Below are positions 41,257 through 49,841 of a stretch of DNA of 64,000 nucleotides, piece by piece. The notes beneath the pieces were generated by a model, which was given only the letters and a program-made list of their open reading frames with translations, was not told the origin of the DNA and searched no databases. A program made the translations under genes and the position numbers. Positions within the stretch are counted from its first letter, which is position 1; the number at the start of each line of letters is the position of its first letter. Source of the stretch: Pontibacter sp. HSC-36F09 (lineage in GTDB: Bacteria > Bacteroidota > Bacteroidia > Cytophagales > Hymenobacteraceae); NCBI RefSeq assembly GCF_024171605.1, contig NZ_JALKAA010000002.1, positions 434,001 through 498,000 of the forward strand, given 5' to 3'.

Positions 41257-41478
41257 ATGAAAAATTTTGTAAAATCCTTTTACGATTTTAACCTAAGCAG
41301 CCCCCAGGAACGCCAGGAGCGCAACCAACTATACCCTGAACTAGCCAAATTTCACATTGCGCTTCGCGAAGAAATGAGCGAAGAAGAGTACCAGGAGTTT
41401 TACAGAGCGGAGAAGGAAGCTGCCAAAAACCTGATGATCCCTAACCCTAATTCCAAGCCTCAATGGATACGAATGTAA
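41257..41478 (+). CDS. Small hypothetical acidic protein
   Basis: This 73-residue protein is helical and charged (SSPQERQERNQLYPELAKFH, then EEMSEEEYQEFYRAEKE), without signal peptide or membrane segment. It has its own terminator and is not a shadow of another gene. I do not recognise it. The EEEYQEFYRAEKEAAKN region might pair in a helical bundle. Confidence 0.6.
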   Translation: MKNFVKSFYDFNLSSPQERQERNQLYPELAKFHIALREEMSEEEYQEFYRAEKEAAKNLMIPNPNSKPQWIRM

Positions 41479-41500
41479 CTCATACTGACGATAGAAACTG

Positions 41501-41533
41501 AAAAAGGTAAACCGAACGTGGTTTACCTTTTTT
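41501..41533. terminator. Bidirectional terminator
   Basis: AAAAAGGTAAACC pairs with GGTTTACCTTTTTT around a 6-base loop, between the convergent 41257 and GT39 genes. Confidence 0.9.
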
Positions 41534-41559
41534 GTTTGTAAAAACAGAACTTAGATTAT

Positions 41560-43158
41560 TTACTCAATTATCTTATATATAATAATTGAATCTACAGGAG
41601 TTAAGCTTACAAACCAAGGTATAAATTGCGGGTAAGTATGATAGAACCTTGCATAGTGAGCAGTAGTGAGACTATTCCACATATTCTGAGCGCATATTAT
41701 TTCATCAACTTTTGAAAACTTCATATTAGCTTCAATTTTTTGTTGATACACTCGCTTAGGAACAACAAAATAATCGCCTACTTCTGGCTTTGATTTCTCG
41801 GAGTCATAAAACTCCATACCTGCTTTCTTGCTATACCATTGCCAGCCCCAATGCCCAACAGTCCATACCTTAGCACTTGATGGTATTTTTTTTATAACAA
41901 CAGGAGCTGATGCTCTATAAAAATTTGCGTATTGCCAATCGGAAATGCTTAGAAGAATGCCGAGTAGTATAGTAAAGGATATTGAAAAAACTATTGCCTT
42001 TGTAGAAATTTGCTCAATGGTATAGGCAATAATAATGAGTAATGGGGGTAAGATGAGCAAGGAATGACGAGTTGCCATAAAAGGTGCAAAGAGGACAATG
42101 AAACCTATTAATCCAACAAACCAAAGAACGATTAATTTCATAGTAGGTGTCAATGTGGTTCTTCGCAAAAGGATATAAGGAAAGATAATCAACATCAAAC
42201 CATTGGTAAAAAAAGCAACCCAAAACAAGCTATAGAAAGGTGCTTTAAGAGGTATACCATATACCAATAAGTAGACTATTACTACGCATGTAACAATACC
42301 AAAACAAACTCTTACTATTGTATAACGGCTCGAGGACTTTAAAAAGTGATCACAGAAAATTAAAGTGAATGGAACAATTGCACCAAGGGTAAGTAAAAAA
42401 GAAACTGAGTTGTTAAGTAGTAGGTCTGGGGTAAATGTGTTTTTAGGTCTTCCTAAAATATGAGAGCCTCCATATTCGAGATAGTTAGTAAGTGACCAAA
42501 AGGCAATTGTAAACACTGGTAATAATAAGACTAACGCAACCCTAATCTTTTTTTGTTGCCAAACTTTATATATCAGGATTATTACAAGAGGTAAAAGTGT
42601 GTATTTTATAAGCAAACCACCGCTTAAGATCAAGGCAGCTATAAAAAGGTTTTTAAATGCATCAGCTTTGTCAGCTTTAATGATATAATACATAAACATG
42701 ACAGATATACTAAGAATAGGTATATCTGTCATTAAGTTCTGATTAACTAGAAACCCTGGGCCTAATGCGAGTAAAATACTAGCTGATAAAGCAAATTCTT
42801 TGTTAAATAATTTCGCTAGTTTATAAAAAAACACAATACTAATTAGGATGAAAACTGACTGCAGAAGGTGCAGTGCAATTTCATTATAACCAAATAGAGC
42901 ACCAACACTAGCAATTAAATAGAAATAGAGTGGAGGTTGATTGAAGTGATGTATAGGTTCATCTGTATCCACCCAATTGATGTATCCAGACATAGGTCTC
43001 AATGGATTGTGCTGAATCCATTCAGCTGCTTCTAAATGAAAAGTATCGTCAATATGAAATGCCTTATTAATATTGATAAGTGTTGCAATAATCCAGACAG
43101 CGGACAGTATCATCCAAGGGTAATTCTGTAATCGATGCCAGAAGGAAGCTTTGAGCAT
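41560..43158 (-). CDS. GT39-like membrane glycosyltransferase, AT-rich
   Basis: This 532-residue integral membrane protein has about 12 hydrophobic helices. It resembles family GT39/PMT-type glycosyltransferases (ArnT-like), which transfer sugars from polyprenyl-phosphate donors. The first external loop carries the acidic pair in HIDDTFHLEAAEWI and DEPIHHFNQPPLYFYL. I start at the Met of MLKASFW (43158), because the longer frame overlaps the upstream gene. G+C content is visibly lower than in the neighbours (28% in the 60 bases from 42661, 37% from 42841, against about half elsewhere), suggesting recent acquisition. The target molecule is unknown. Confidence 0.85.
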   Translation of the reverse strand: MLKASFWHRLQNYPWMILSAVWIIATLININKAFHIDDTFHLEAAEWIQHNPLRPMSGYINWVDTDEPIHHFNQPPLYFYLIASVGALFGYNEIALHLLQSVFILISIVFFYKLAKLFNKEFALSASILLALGPGFLVNQNLMTDIPILSISVMFMYYIIKADKADAFKNLFIAALILSGGLLIKYTLLPLVIILIYKVWQQKKIRVALVLLLPVFTIAFWSLTNYLEYGGSHILGRPKNTFTPDLLLNNSVSFLLTLGAIVPFTLIFCDHFLKSSSRYTIVRVCFGIVTCVVIVYLLVYGIPLKAPFYSLFWVAFFTNGLMLIIFPYILLRRTTLTPTMKLIVLWFVGLIGFIVLFAPFMATRHSLLILPPLLIIIAYTIEQISTKAIVFSISFTILLGILLSISDWQYANFYRASAPVVIKKIPSSAKVWTVGHWGWQWYSKKAGMEFYDSEKSKPEVGDYFVVPKRVYQQKIEANMKFSKVDEIICAQNMWNSLTTAHYARFYHTYPQFIPWFVSLTPVDSIIIYKIIE

Positions 43159-43171
43159 GAATATGAGTTTG

Positions 43172-44311
43172 TTACAGTTTCTCCAACACCAGCTTCGCCC
43201 CCTCTTCACCCACCAACGAGCCGATGGCTAGGCCCATGCCACCCATGCGCACGGCGCAGCACACATGCTCCGACACCGGCTGCACAATGGTTGTTTTTCC
43301 CGGGCCAACCCCCATGATACCACTCCAGCGTTGCTCTACTTCATAAGGTGTGCCCGGCAAAATGACTTCGCGTAAAAGTTCGTCCAGTTTGTGCTGCACC
43401 AGATCTGTAAGTCCCATCTCGGTCGTTTCCTCAGTTTTGAAATCGAGGTTGCGGCCGCCGCCAAACAGCACCCGATTGCCGATGTTGCGGAAGTAGTAGA
43501 ATCCTTTGTCGTAGTGAAAAGTGCCTTTGAAGCGCAAGCCGGGTATAGGTTTGGTGATGAGCACCTGCGCACGGGCCGACACCACCTGCAGCTGCGGCAG
43601 CAGCTGGCGGGCAAAGCCGTTGGTAGCGACCAGGGCCGCGCGAGCAGGTATAGCAATGCCTTGTTTGGTGAGGGCGGTTATACCTGTGCTCTCTTCCTGC
43701 AGACTTTCAATTTCCACTCCGTTCAGCACAATCACACCCAGGGCCTGTACCTTCTGCGTGAGGGCGAGTATCATCTTACCCGTATCGATCTGCCCCTCGG
43801 CAGAGCTCTCGATCAGGTGCGCTATCTGCTTAAATCCGAAATCACTGATCTTGTGGTCTGCCAGGCGGTAGATGTCCTGTTCTCCCGTTACCTGCTGCAA
43901 CTGTTTGTTGAGATATGGCAGTTGCTCAAGGCAGTCTTCGTAAAGCGGCTTTTGGTTTTCTTCAAACAGTTCGTAGCCACCCCAGCGGTGGTAGTCGATA
44001 GCTTGGTCGCCCAGGTTCTGGCGCAGACGTTGCAAGCCACGCCAGCGACGTTCCACCAGCGCAAACACATCGCTTTCGCTGTGGTGACTCAGGTCGTCGA
44101 GCAGCTCGGAGGGACTGCCGAAGCAAGCAAAGCCGGCGTTGCGGGTACTGGCCCCGGTGGGTAACAGACCGCGCTCTACCACCATGACTTTCAGGGCAGG
44201 TTGCTGCGTTTTCAGGTATAGCGCCGCATTTAGGCCCACGATGCCGCTGCCCACAATGAGCACGTCCACATGGCTGAAGTACGATTCCTTTTCCCAGAAG
44301 CTCAACTCCAT
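43172..44311 (-). CDS. FAD-dependent DAO-family oxidoreductase
   Basis: This 379-residue flavoenzyme begins with the dinucleotide-binding motif LIVGSGIVGLNAALYL (about residues 18-33). The segment GASTRNAGFACFGSPSEL is typical of a Bacteroidota subgroup of glycine/D-amino-acid oxidase-like proteins. The C-terminal FAD-binding VCCAVRMGGMGLAIGSL closes the fold. It oxidises an amine or amino acid with oxygen or a quinone. The substrate is unknown. It is followed by the AT-rich GT39 gene on the same strand and preceded by two short genes, with very small gaps. Confidence 0.9.
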   Translation of the reverse strand: MELSFWEKESYFSHVDVLIVGSGIVGLNAALYLKTQQPALKVMVVERGLLPTGASTRNAGFACFGSPSELLDDLSHHSESDVFALVERRWRGLQRLRQNLGDQAIDYHRWGGYELFEENQKPLYEDCLEQLPYLNKQLQQVTGEQDIYRLADHKISDFGFKQIAHLIESSAEGQIDTGKMILALTQKVQALGVIVLNGVEIESLQEESTGITALTKQGIAIPARAALVATNGFARQLLPQLQVVSARAQVLITKPIPGLRFKGTFHYDKGFYYFRNIGNRVLFGGGRNLDFKTEETTEMGLTDLVQHKLDELLREVILPGTPYEVEQRWSGIMGVGPGKTTIVQPVSEHVCCAVRMGGMGLAIGSLVGEEGAKLVLEKL

Positions 44312-44313
44312 GG

Positions 44314-44568
44314 CTACTCGTCTTCGCGGATATAGGTATGGGTATAGTTGCGGGCCGTCGCCTCGTCTATGATCTCAAAACCGGTCAGCATGATTTCCCG
44401 CTCGCCGCTGTTGTAGCCGCGCACGAAAACGCCTTCCGGACTTTCATAGATGGAGTAGTTGTGACGGCCGAAAGGGTAGAGGTTGTTGCTCCGGAGGGTG
44501 GTCGCGTTGGTGAGGTCGGCCGTTTTACCGTCCGGCGTTTTGATGATGAATTTCTTTTTATCTGTCAT
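44314..44568 (-). CDS. Small hypothetical protein between hydrolase and oxidase genes
   Basis: This 84-residue protein starts at the ATG at 44568, which overlaps the stop of the upstream hydrolase by ATGA (translational coupling). It is rich in beta-forming residues (KKFIIKTPDGKTADLTNA, HNYSIYESPEGVFVRGYN). It lies 2 bases before the oxidase stop-start junction and so seems to be in one operon with it. No family is recognised. Confidence 0.65.
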   Translation of the reverse strand: MTDKKKFIIKTPDGKTADLTNATTLRSNNLYPFGRHNYSIYESPEGVFVRGYNSGEREIMLTGFEIIDEATARNYTHTYIREDE

Positions 44569-45218
44569 GTCTCGCAATCTTCTAAAATCTTATCCAAGAT
44601 AGCACTTATCTCGGAAGCGTGGCTCAAAACCATCAGGTGACCGGCCCTTTTTAATTTGATGATGCCCGGGTAGGTACCCATCGGCAGGATGCGGTCGGCG
44701 GTGCCGTGAATCATCACCGCATTCTCGTAGTGGTCGGGTTGGTGCCAGTTGAGCAGCTGCCCGATGGCCCAGCGCAGAAAGTGCGGGTCGGTTTCGAGGA
44801 TCACCTGCTTGAGCAGTACTTTTTCGGCTCTGGTGTTGGCACCAAACAACAGCGGACCTACAAAATGAAAGCGCTTGAGCCAGGGCACAGGTATAATGCG
44901 GTGCAGTCGCAGGAAGCCCATCAGGCGGTAGTACCACGGCAAAATTTTGCTGCTGGCGATGCTCGAGATGAGGATGGTTTTGCGTGGGTTCAGAAACTTA
45001 GAAAGCTCAATCGCTACAATCCCCCCAAAGGACATGCCCACCAGTACCGGGTTCGGTTCAGTGATCTGCTCGGCCAGCCTCATTGCATACTCGTGCAGTG
45101 GTTCGTCATCTTTCGGCTTAATCCAGCGCACGTATACCTTGTTTTTGCATTTGAGGTGCAAGAACTGAAACATGCGCTCGTCCGCCCCAAGTCCGCTGAT
45201 AAAATAAATGGTGCTCAT
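44565..45218 (-). CDS. Alpha/beta hydrolase
   Basis: This 217-residue hydrolase has IYFISGLGADERMFQFL at the N terminus, the nucleophile elbow VLVGMSFGGIVAIELSK (GxSxG) at residue 82, and the catalytic His near the C terminus (RAGHLMVLSH). The Asp is probably in MIHGTADRILP. It acts on an ester or similar small substrate. Bacteroidota relatives are of unknown function. It overlaps the next gene by ATGA and thus leads a likely operon of hydrolase, small protein and oxidase. Confidence 0.88.
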   Translation of the reverse strand: MSTIYFISGLGADERMFQFLHLKCKNKVYVRWIKPKDDEPLHEYAMRLAEQITEPNPVLVGMSFGGIVAIELSKFLNPRKTILISSIASSKILPWYYRLMGFLRLHRIIPVPWLKRFHFVGPLLFGANTRAEKVLLKQVILETDPHFLRWAIGQLLNWHQPDHYENAVMIHGTADRILPMGTYPGIIKLKRAGHLMVLSHASEISAILDKILEDCET

Positions 45219-45275
45219 ACAGCTTAGCGTTTACGGCTGGTGACCGTTAACGACAGCAAAGCTACTTCTTTTCTG

Positions 45276-46223
45276 CTAATCGAGCTGCGCGACTTCCTGA
45301 CTCAGAAAGGACAGCACGTCCTGAACGGTTTCGTGTGGCTGCTCCTCCATAGGGATATGCCCTGCACCTGCGTAGACTTTCAGTTGGGCACCTTTTATAC
45401 CTTGCTGGAATTGACGTGCATTTGTGAAAGGTACCCAGGCATCGGCTTCGCCCCAAAGTATGACGGTAGGTGCCTGTACCTGTGCCAGTTTGTACAGGTT
45501 GTCAGTGTCTACCGTGTTGAGACGATCTATCAAAGCGCTCCGGTTACCCTCGCACAGCAGCAGGTCGTGGCTCAAGGTAATGGTTTCCGGTTTCAATTTA
45601 CTGTCGTCGCCATATACCTCTTTAAGACTCTGTTCTACAATAAAGCGCGGCGTGATATATTTCAGCGAGTGCTTAAGCAGGGGCGTTTGCGCCATCCGGA
45701 AGGGGAGCGTGATACGCTTGTCGTTGGCGTTGGTGACGCCGGTAGGGGAGACAAGAATCAGTTTCTGCACCCGTTCCGGATGCGTGGCCGCAAAGTCGAA
45801 GGCGATCTGGCCGCCCAGGGAGCTGCCCCCGATATGTGCCTGCTCTATACCCAGGCTGTCCATAAACTGCAGGAGCAGGTCGCGGTAATAGTCGATGGAG
45901 TACGAGCCGGATGCATTGGGACCGGTCAGTCCGAAGCCGGGCAGGTCGAGCCGCAGCACCCGGTGCTGTTTGCTGAGTTCGGCGGTCCAGCCATCCCAGG
46001 TATGGAGCGAGGCGGCCGTACCGTGTACCAGGATGATCGGTATACCCTGTCCTTCGTCACGGTAGTGCAGTTTAGCATCAGCGATGTTTATAAAGTGGGA
46101 GGAAGATGTCGTATACCTGGCTTTTAACTCTTCGGCAGGTATATCCGCCCTGATCATTAGCGCAAAAGCAATCAGTATAACTAGCCCGGCTACTACAGCT
46201 ACATGTTTTCCCTTGAACTGCAT
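45276..46223 (-). CDS. Alpha/beta hydrolase, membrane-anchored or exported
   Basis: This 315-residue hydrolase has an N-terminal hydrophobic segment (HVAVVAGLVILIAFALMI), probably an anchor or signal. The fold follows, with HGTAASLHTWDGW (oxyanion loop), the nucleophile in AHIGGSSLGGQIAFDFA, Asp in LWGEADAWVPF and His in GAGHIPMEEQP. It is homologous to epoxide hydrolase/esterase-type proteins. It is transcribed apart from the hydrolase at 44565 (57-base gap, same strand), and the two could be co-transcribed. Confidence 0.88.
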   Translation of the reverse strand: MQFKGKHVAVVAGLVILIAFALMIRADIPAEELKARYTTSSSHFINIADAKLHYRDEGQGIPIILVHGTAASLHTWDGWTAELSKQHRVLRLDLPGFGLTGPNASGSYSIDYYRDLLLQFMDSLGIEQAHIGGSSLGGQIAFDFAATHPERVQKLILVSPTGVTNANDKRITLPFRMAQTPLLKHSLKYITPRFIVEQSLKEVYGDDSKLKPETITLSHDLLLCEGNRSALIDRLNTVDTDNLYKLAQVQAPTVILWGEADAWVPFTNARQFQQGIKGAQLKVYAGAGHIPMEEQPHETVQDVLSFLSQEVAQLD

Positions 46224-46323
46224 GGTGTTCGGATTGTGACATTTCCTGAACTAAAGTATGAAATTATTGGCGAAATGTTTGCCCGCCCTTTTCTGTTTCC
46301 TACATGGTGAGATGGTTTCAAAC

Positions 46324-46359
46324 AAAAAAGCAGCCTGCCATACCTGACAGACTGCTTTT
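46324..46359 (-). terminator. Terminator after APC permease
   Basis: On the minus strand AAAAGCAGTCTGTCA pairs with TGGCAGGCTGCTTTT with two G-U pairs and a 4-base loop (GGTA), then a T run. It lies 23 bases after the permease stop. The loop contains part of the GGTATA motif. Confidence 0.8.
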
Positions 46360-46381
46360 GAACTATTGTACAGAAAAATTC

Positions 46382-47869
46382 TTACGAACCAGACTCCTTC
46401 TTAAACTTGTTTCCGAAGAAATAATAAACCGGTATGCCCAGCGCCACGATGATGAGGCCCGGCCAGGTATAGACTGGCTTGTAGATCAGCAGGATGATAC
46501 AGATGCCTGAGGCGATGAGTACGTAAAGCGCTGGCAGGATCGGGTAGCCGAATGCCTTGTAAGGGCGATTGAGATCCGGACGACGCACACGCAGCACAAA
46601 CACCCCGATGATGGTGAGTATGTAAAAGAGCATCACCGCAAAGATCACATAATCGAGGAGGTCGTTGAAAGTGCCGGAGAGGCAAAGCAGGCAGGCCCAC
46701 GCGCACTGCATCCACAGTGCGGCGGCCGGTACGCCGTTTTTGTTCAGGTGCCCCATCTTCTCGAAGAACAGGCCGTCTTTGGCGATGGCATAGTATACCC
46801 GTGCTCCAGAGAGAATAGCGCCGTTGTTACAGCCAAACGTTGAGATCATGATCAGGATGGCGATGCCTACCGTGGCCGGGTAACCACCAATCACCTCTGC
46901 CACTGCCGTTGCCACACGGTCGTTGGAGGCGTACTTGATGCCTTGCCCTATCACGTCCGTTGCATTGGGGTCGCCGTTGAGGGGAAGCACGAGCAGGTAT
47001 ACCAGGTTGATGATCAGGTAGAGGCCCATCACAATCGCGCTTCCGATCACCATGCTCAGCACGATGGTGCGCTTCGGGTTCACGATCTCGTCACCCGAAA
47101 AGCCGATGTTGTTCCAGGAGTCGGCGGAGAACAGGGCGCCCACCATGGCAATGCCGATGGCCGTGATCAGCGCCATACCTACCGGAGGCGCTTCGCTGGT
47201 TCCCGCGGCCGCTGCGGCAGAGCCCCAAAAATCAGAGAAATTGGCCTGCACTGCTGTGTCGTTGATGCCGAAAAGCAGTCCGAAAAGGATCAGGCCAAAC
47301 AGGGCGATCAGCTTGGTGCTGCCAAAGATGTTCTGGATCAGCTTGCCACTCTTCACACCCCTGGAGTTGATGTAGGTCAGGAACAGGATACTCCCTATGG
47401 CCAGCAGCTGCACCGAGCTGAAGTTAAAGCTGCCCAATGAAATCAGCACATTGTCTTCGCTGAACCAAGGTATAAGCACCCCGGTAAAACGGGCAAAAGC
47501 AACGCCCACGGCTGCGATCACGCCGGTCTGGATTACGAGGAAGAGCGTCCAGCCATACAGGAAGGCCACCATCTTGTTGTAGGCCTCTTTCAGGTACACA
47601 TACTGCCCGCCCACCTTCGGGAACATGGACGACAGTTCGCCATAGCTGATGGCGCCCACCATGGTCAGGAAGCCTGAGAGCACCCACACCAGCAGCATAT
47701 TGCCCGGACTGACAACCGCCCTGGATATATCGGCGGTCACGATGAAGATGCCCGAGCCGATCATACCCCCGGTCACAATCATAATGGCGTCGAAAAGCGT
47801 AATCTCCCGCTTAAAACCGCTTTCTTTCTCTTCTTGCTGCACCCTCTTTACTTCTTCTGTATCCTGCAT
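46382..47869 (-). CDS. APC-family amino acid permease (LAT-like)
   Basis: This 495-residue inner-membrane transporter has 12 predicted helices. TM1 has the unwound GMIGSGIFIVTADISRAV motif that binds the substrate alpha-amino/carboxyl groups, and GAISYGELSSMFPKVGGQYVYL follows in TM2-TM3. It resembles the L-amino acid transporter (LAT) branch, including the FSADSWNNIGFSGDEIVNPKRT segment. It exchanges or imports neutral amino acids by coupling to ions or counter-substrate. Specificity is not determined by sequence alone. The gene is monocistronic. Confidence 0.92.
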   Translation of the reverse strand: MQDTEEVKRVQQEEKESGFKREITLFDAIMIVTGGMIGSGIFIVTADISRAVVSPGNMLLVWVLSGFLTMVGAISYGELSSMFPKVGGQYVYLKEAYNKMVAFLYGWTLFLVIQTGVIAAVGVAFARFTGVLIPWFSEDNVLISLGSFNFSSVQLLAIGSILFLTYINSRGVKSGKLIQNIFGSTKLIALFGLILFGLLFGINDTAVQANFSDFWGSAAAAAGTSEAPPVGMALITAIGIAMVGALFSADSWNNIGFSGDEIVNPKRTIVLSMVIGSAIVMGLYLIINLVYLLVLPLNGDPNATDVIGQGIKYASNDRVATAVAEVIGGYPATVGIAILIMISTFGCNNGAILSGARVYYAIAKDGLFFEKMGHLNKNGVPAAALWMQCAWACLLCLSGTFNDLLDYVIFAVMLFYILTIIGVFVLRVRRPDLNRPYKAFGYPILPALYVLIASGICIILLIYKPVYTWPGLIIVALGIPVYYFFGNKFKKESGS

Positions 47870-48138
47870 AGGAGCCTTCTTATACCTGTTTAAGCAGCCG
47901 GCAACCCGGAGAAAGGCACTGGCTGAGAGACAAAATTAAAGTTAATTTTTTGGGAATGGACTACTACAGATCATTATCTGCCAGAAAGCCTGCAGTTGAT
48001 AAATTATATATAACTATACCTGTTAAAATTTGACTTTTTGGCTTTTAAAAAGTGTGGTCGTTCGTCTGGTTTTTCAGGAGCTTCACGGATGATTTCAGGC
48101 CCTTGGTATAAAATAGTAGTAAATGAAGTAACAGTACC
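47870..48138. other. Intergenic region upstream of the small secreted peptide gene
   Basis: Nothing codes in this stretch as far as I can see. The sequence is AT-rich with TATACC-type motifs at 47881-47888 and 48013-48020. The next promoter begins at 48139. Confidence 0.4.
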
Positions 48139-48169
48139 TTGCATAACAAAGTACTATAGAATAACTTTG
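48139..48169 (+). promoter_or_regulatory. Promoter of the 48209 small secreted peptide gene
   Basis: TTG at 48139-48141, a 20-base spacer and TAACTTTG at 48162-48169 match the Bacteroidota consensus exactly. The leader would be about 33 bases. Confidence 0.75.
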
Positions 48170-48208
48170 TCACAGTAATTAATTGATAACCATTTAAATC
48201 TTAAAGCC

Positions 48209-48412
48209 ATGAAAGTATTATTCGTAATCGCCGCCACAGTATCTTGCTTCGGTCTTGCTTTGCAACCAGCTACCAAAAACGTTCAAACAGTTGATGCTGC
48301 TGTTGCGAGCCATGTAGAGATGGAAGTAGAAGAGCCCATGATGACCGTACTGCTCGACACAGTCGTGATCACACCTGTTGCGCCTCATGCGGTAGCTGCT
48401 AACGTGCGTTAA
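48209..48412 (+). CDS. Small secreted peptide of unknown function
   Basis: This 67-residue protein has a signal peptide (VLFVIAATVSCFGLALQPA). The mature part is about 45 residues and rich in Val, Ala, Glu and Met (HVEMEVEEPMMTVLLD, then VVITPVAPHAVAANV). The promoter with a perfect -7 box supports expression. Its end overlaps the convergent 48409 gene by 4 bases. I do not recognise it. It may be a small periplasmic or surface peptide. Confidence 0.72.
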   Translation: MKVLFVIAATVSCFGLALQPATKNVQTVDAAVASHVEMEVEEPMMTVLLDTVVITPVAPHAVAANVR

Positions 48413-48888
48413 GCCGTAGCAGCCCGCTGGCCAGCGGCAGTGTTATCCTGTTTCAGGAGCCACTCTTCGGCCAGACGCCGTTGATAAAAGTTTTTCATGG
48501 AGAGCTTAGGAGTCAGGCGCTCTTCAAGCTCTCGGGCAGCGAGTCTGCTGAACATACTAAAGGAGTATACGTGCGCCATGTAGTGCAAACCGGCTCCGAT
48601 TACTTGCGGCAGCCACTCAAACTGAAGCCAGTCGTTCGCTTCCTGCCAATCGCCGGTCACTTCGGACTTGTCGTTGAGCAATTTCGGGCAGGGGTCTTTT
48701 CTTAGCAATTCGAGAAAGGCCTTCGCTGCGCAGACCACATTGTCAGCTGTTATATGGCCCTGCCACTTGGCTTCTATGTAGTCCTGCTTACGCTGAATGG
48801 TGACGTACAATTCGCCCATCATGTGGTGCAGTTCTATTGGTGGGGATGGCGTAATTTCCGGACGGATGATTCTGGTTGCCATAGACAT
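48409..48888 (-). CDS. STAS-like protein, paralogue of the 21906 gene
   Basis: This protein of up to 159 residues is homologous to the one at 21906. They share WQGHITADNV / WIGYVSPENV, LLNDKSEVTGDWQEANDW / LNDNRNLVGRWDESVEW, and AGLHYMAH / AGLRYYAH. Here an N-terminal stretch of 20-30 residues (Pro-rich) precedes the domain. Exact start is uncertain (Met 1, 3 or 23). The fold is possibly STAS-like. The function is unknown. It is the convergent neighbour of the secreted peptide gene. Confidence 0.7.
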   Translation of the reverse strand: MSMATRIIRPEITPSPPIELHHMMGELYVTIQRKQDYIEAKWQGHITADNVVCAAKAFLELLRKDPCPKLLNDKSEVTGDWQEANDWLQFEWLPQVIGAGLHYMAHVYSFSMFSRLAARELEERLTPKLSMKNFYQRRLAEEWLLKQDNTAAGQRAATA

Positions 48889-48993
48889 AACATCAGTTGG
48901 TTGCGCCCTAATGTAAACAATTCGTGCACCTCACCCACAGGAATCACCCTATTTTAAGTAGAGCGCTCCCTAACAGGGGTAAAAGACTCCTTC

Positions 48994-49356
48994 TCAGGTA
49001 GTGGTCGCTACGTGTTCGATTCCCACAAACACACCCTCATCCCTTAATTCTACCCGGTGCAGAACCGCCTTGCGGGTACGAAAGTCACACTCACGTCCAT
49101 CCTGCATGCTATACCTGTAGCTGTGCCAGGGGCATATCACTTCATTCAGGTAATTCGTAGTGCCTTTGCTGAGGGAGTAACCCAGATGCGGGCAGCTATC
49201 GTCGAGGGCAAAAAAGCCGGTGGTAGTATGCGCAAAGCAAATAGACCGGCCATCCAGCACTAACTGTTTTAGTTTTCGAAGGGGCACCTGCTCGCGGGCT
49301 TCTGTCGCGCTGTCAAACACCTTATGCCAGGTATAGCGTGCCTGTTTCTGTTCCAT
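48994..49356 (-). CDS. Rieske [2Fe-2S] domain protein
   Basis: This 120-residue single-domain Rieske protein has the two cluster-binding boxes DSCPHLGYSLSKG and VICPWHSYRYS (Cys-x-His ... Cys-x2-His). Free-standing Rieske ferredoxins of this size pass electrons to oxygenases or act as redox carriers. The partner enzyme is not evident here. The cytoplasmic location is assumed because no signal is present. The lipoprotein gene 9 bases upstream (49365) is on the same strand and may belong to one mRNA. Confidence 0.92.
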   Translation of the reverse strand: MEQKQARYTWHKVFDSATEAREQVPLRKLKQLVLDGRSICFAHTTTGFFALDDSCPHLGYSLSKGTTNYLNEVICPWHSYRYSMQDGRECDFRTRKAVLHRVELRDEGVFVGIEHVATTT

Positions 49357-49364
49357 CTGTACAA

Positions 49365-49736
49365 CTAGTTGCTCACCCGCACGGCGGATGCATGGGCCTG
49401 CACCGGGAAGGATTCCATCACCTGTTCATCAAACCAGGCTTCCACTAACTGACCCTCGCGTAAATGGTCCAGGCGGAGCGTGGTACCCTGCAAGTTTTCG
49501 ATGTAGGTTTTGGCATCAATCCGGAGTGTCGCCTGGGTATAGTTTGTTTGCACGCCTTCTACCGATTCGACCAGAACCATAGCTACGCCTTCCTTTTTCT
49601 TGGAGTTGGTTTTTTTGATATTCTTGATACTGCCCCGCATGTCGGGTTGTGTGTTGGGGATCTGGAAGCCGTCCTGCGTCTGGCATCCAGCCAGGAGGAG
49701 AGCTGCCAGGGGTAGTATGTTCAGGTATCTTCTCAT
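49365..49736 (-). CDS. Putative lipoprotein
   Basis: This 123-residue protein has a lipobox (LPLAALLLAGCQT). The mature domain (MRGSIKNIKKTNSKKKEGVAM ... YTQATLRIDAKTYIENLQGT ... LREGQLVEAWFDEQVMES) looks like a small OB/beta-barrel fold similar to DUF3221-type proteins. The function is unknown. It lies 9 bases upstream of the Rieske gene, in the same direction, suggesting co-expression. Confidence 0.72.
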   Translation of the reverse strand: MRRYLNILPLAALLLAGCQTQDGFQIPNTQPDMRGSIKNIKKTNSKKKEGVAMVLVESVEGVQTNYTQATLRIDAKTYIENLQGTTLRLDHLREGQLVEAWFDEQVMESFPVQAHASAVRVSN

Positions 49737-49841
49737 GGGTACAGGGTCGTGTCAGGCCCATTCCTTAGGGAAGGACCTGTTTTGACATTTGTACGCAGGA
49801 GGGGGGGAGTGGTAAAGGCTCAAGCGCTTTTTATTTGCCGC

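Noticed and set aside
45240-46127. 295-residue plus-strand ORF opposite the alpha/beta hydrolase at 45276
   Set aside because: The hydrolase has an intact catalytic triad, and the plus-strand frame is compositionally odd.
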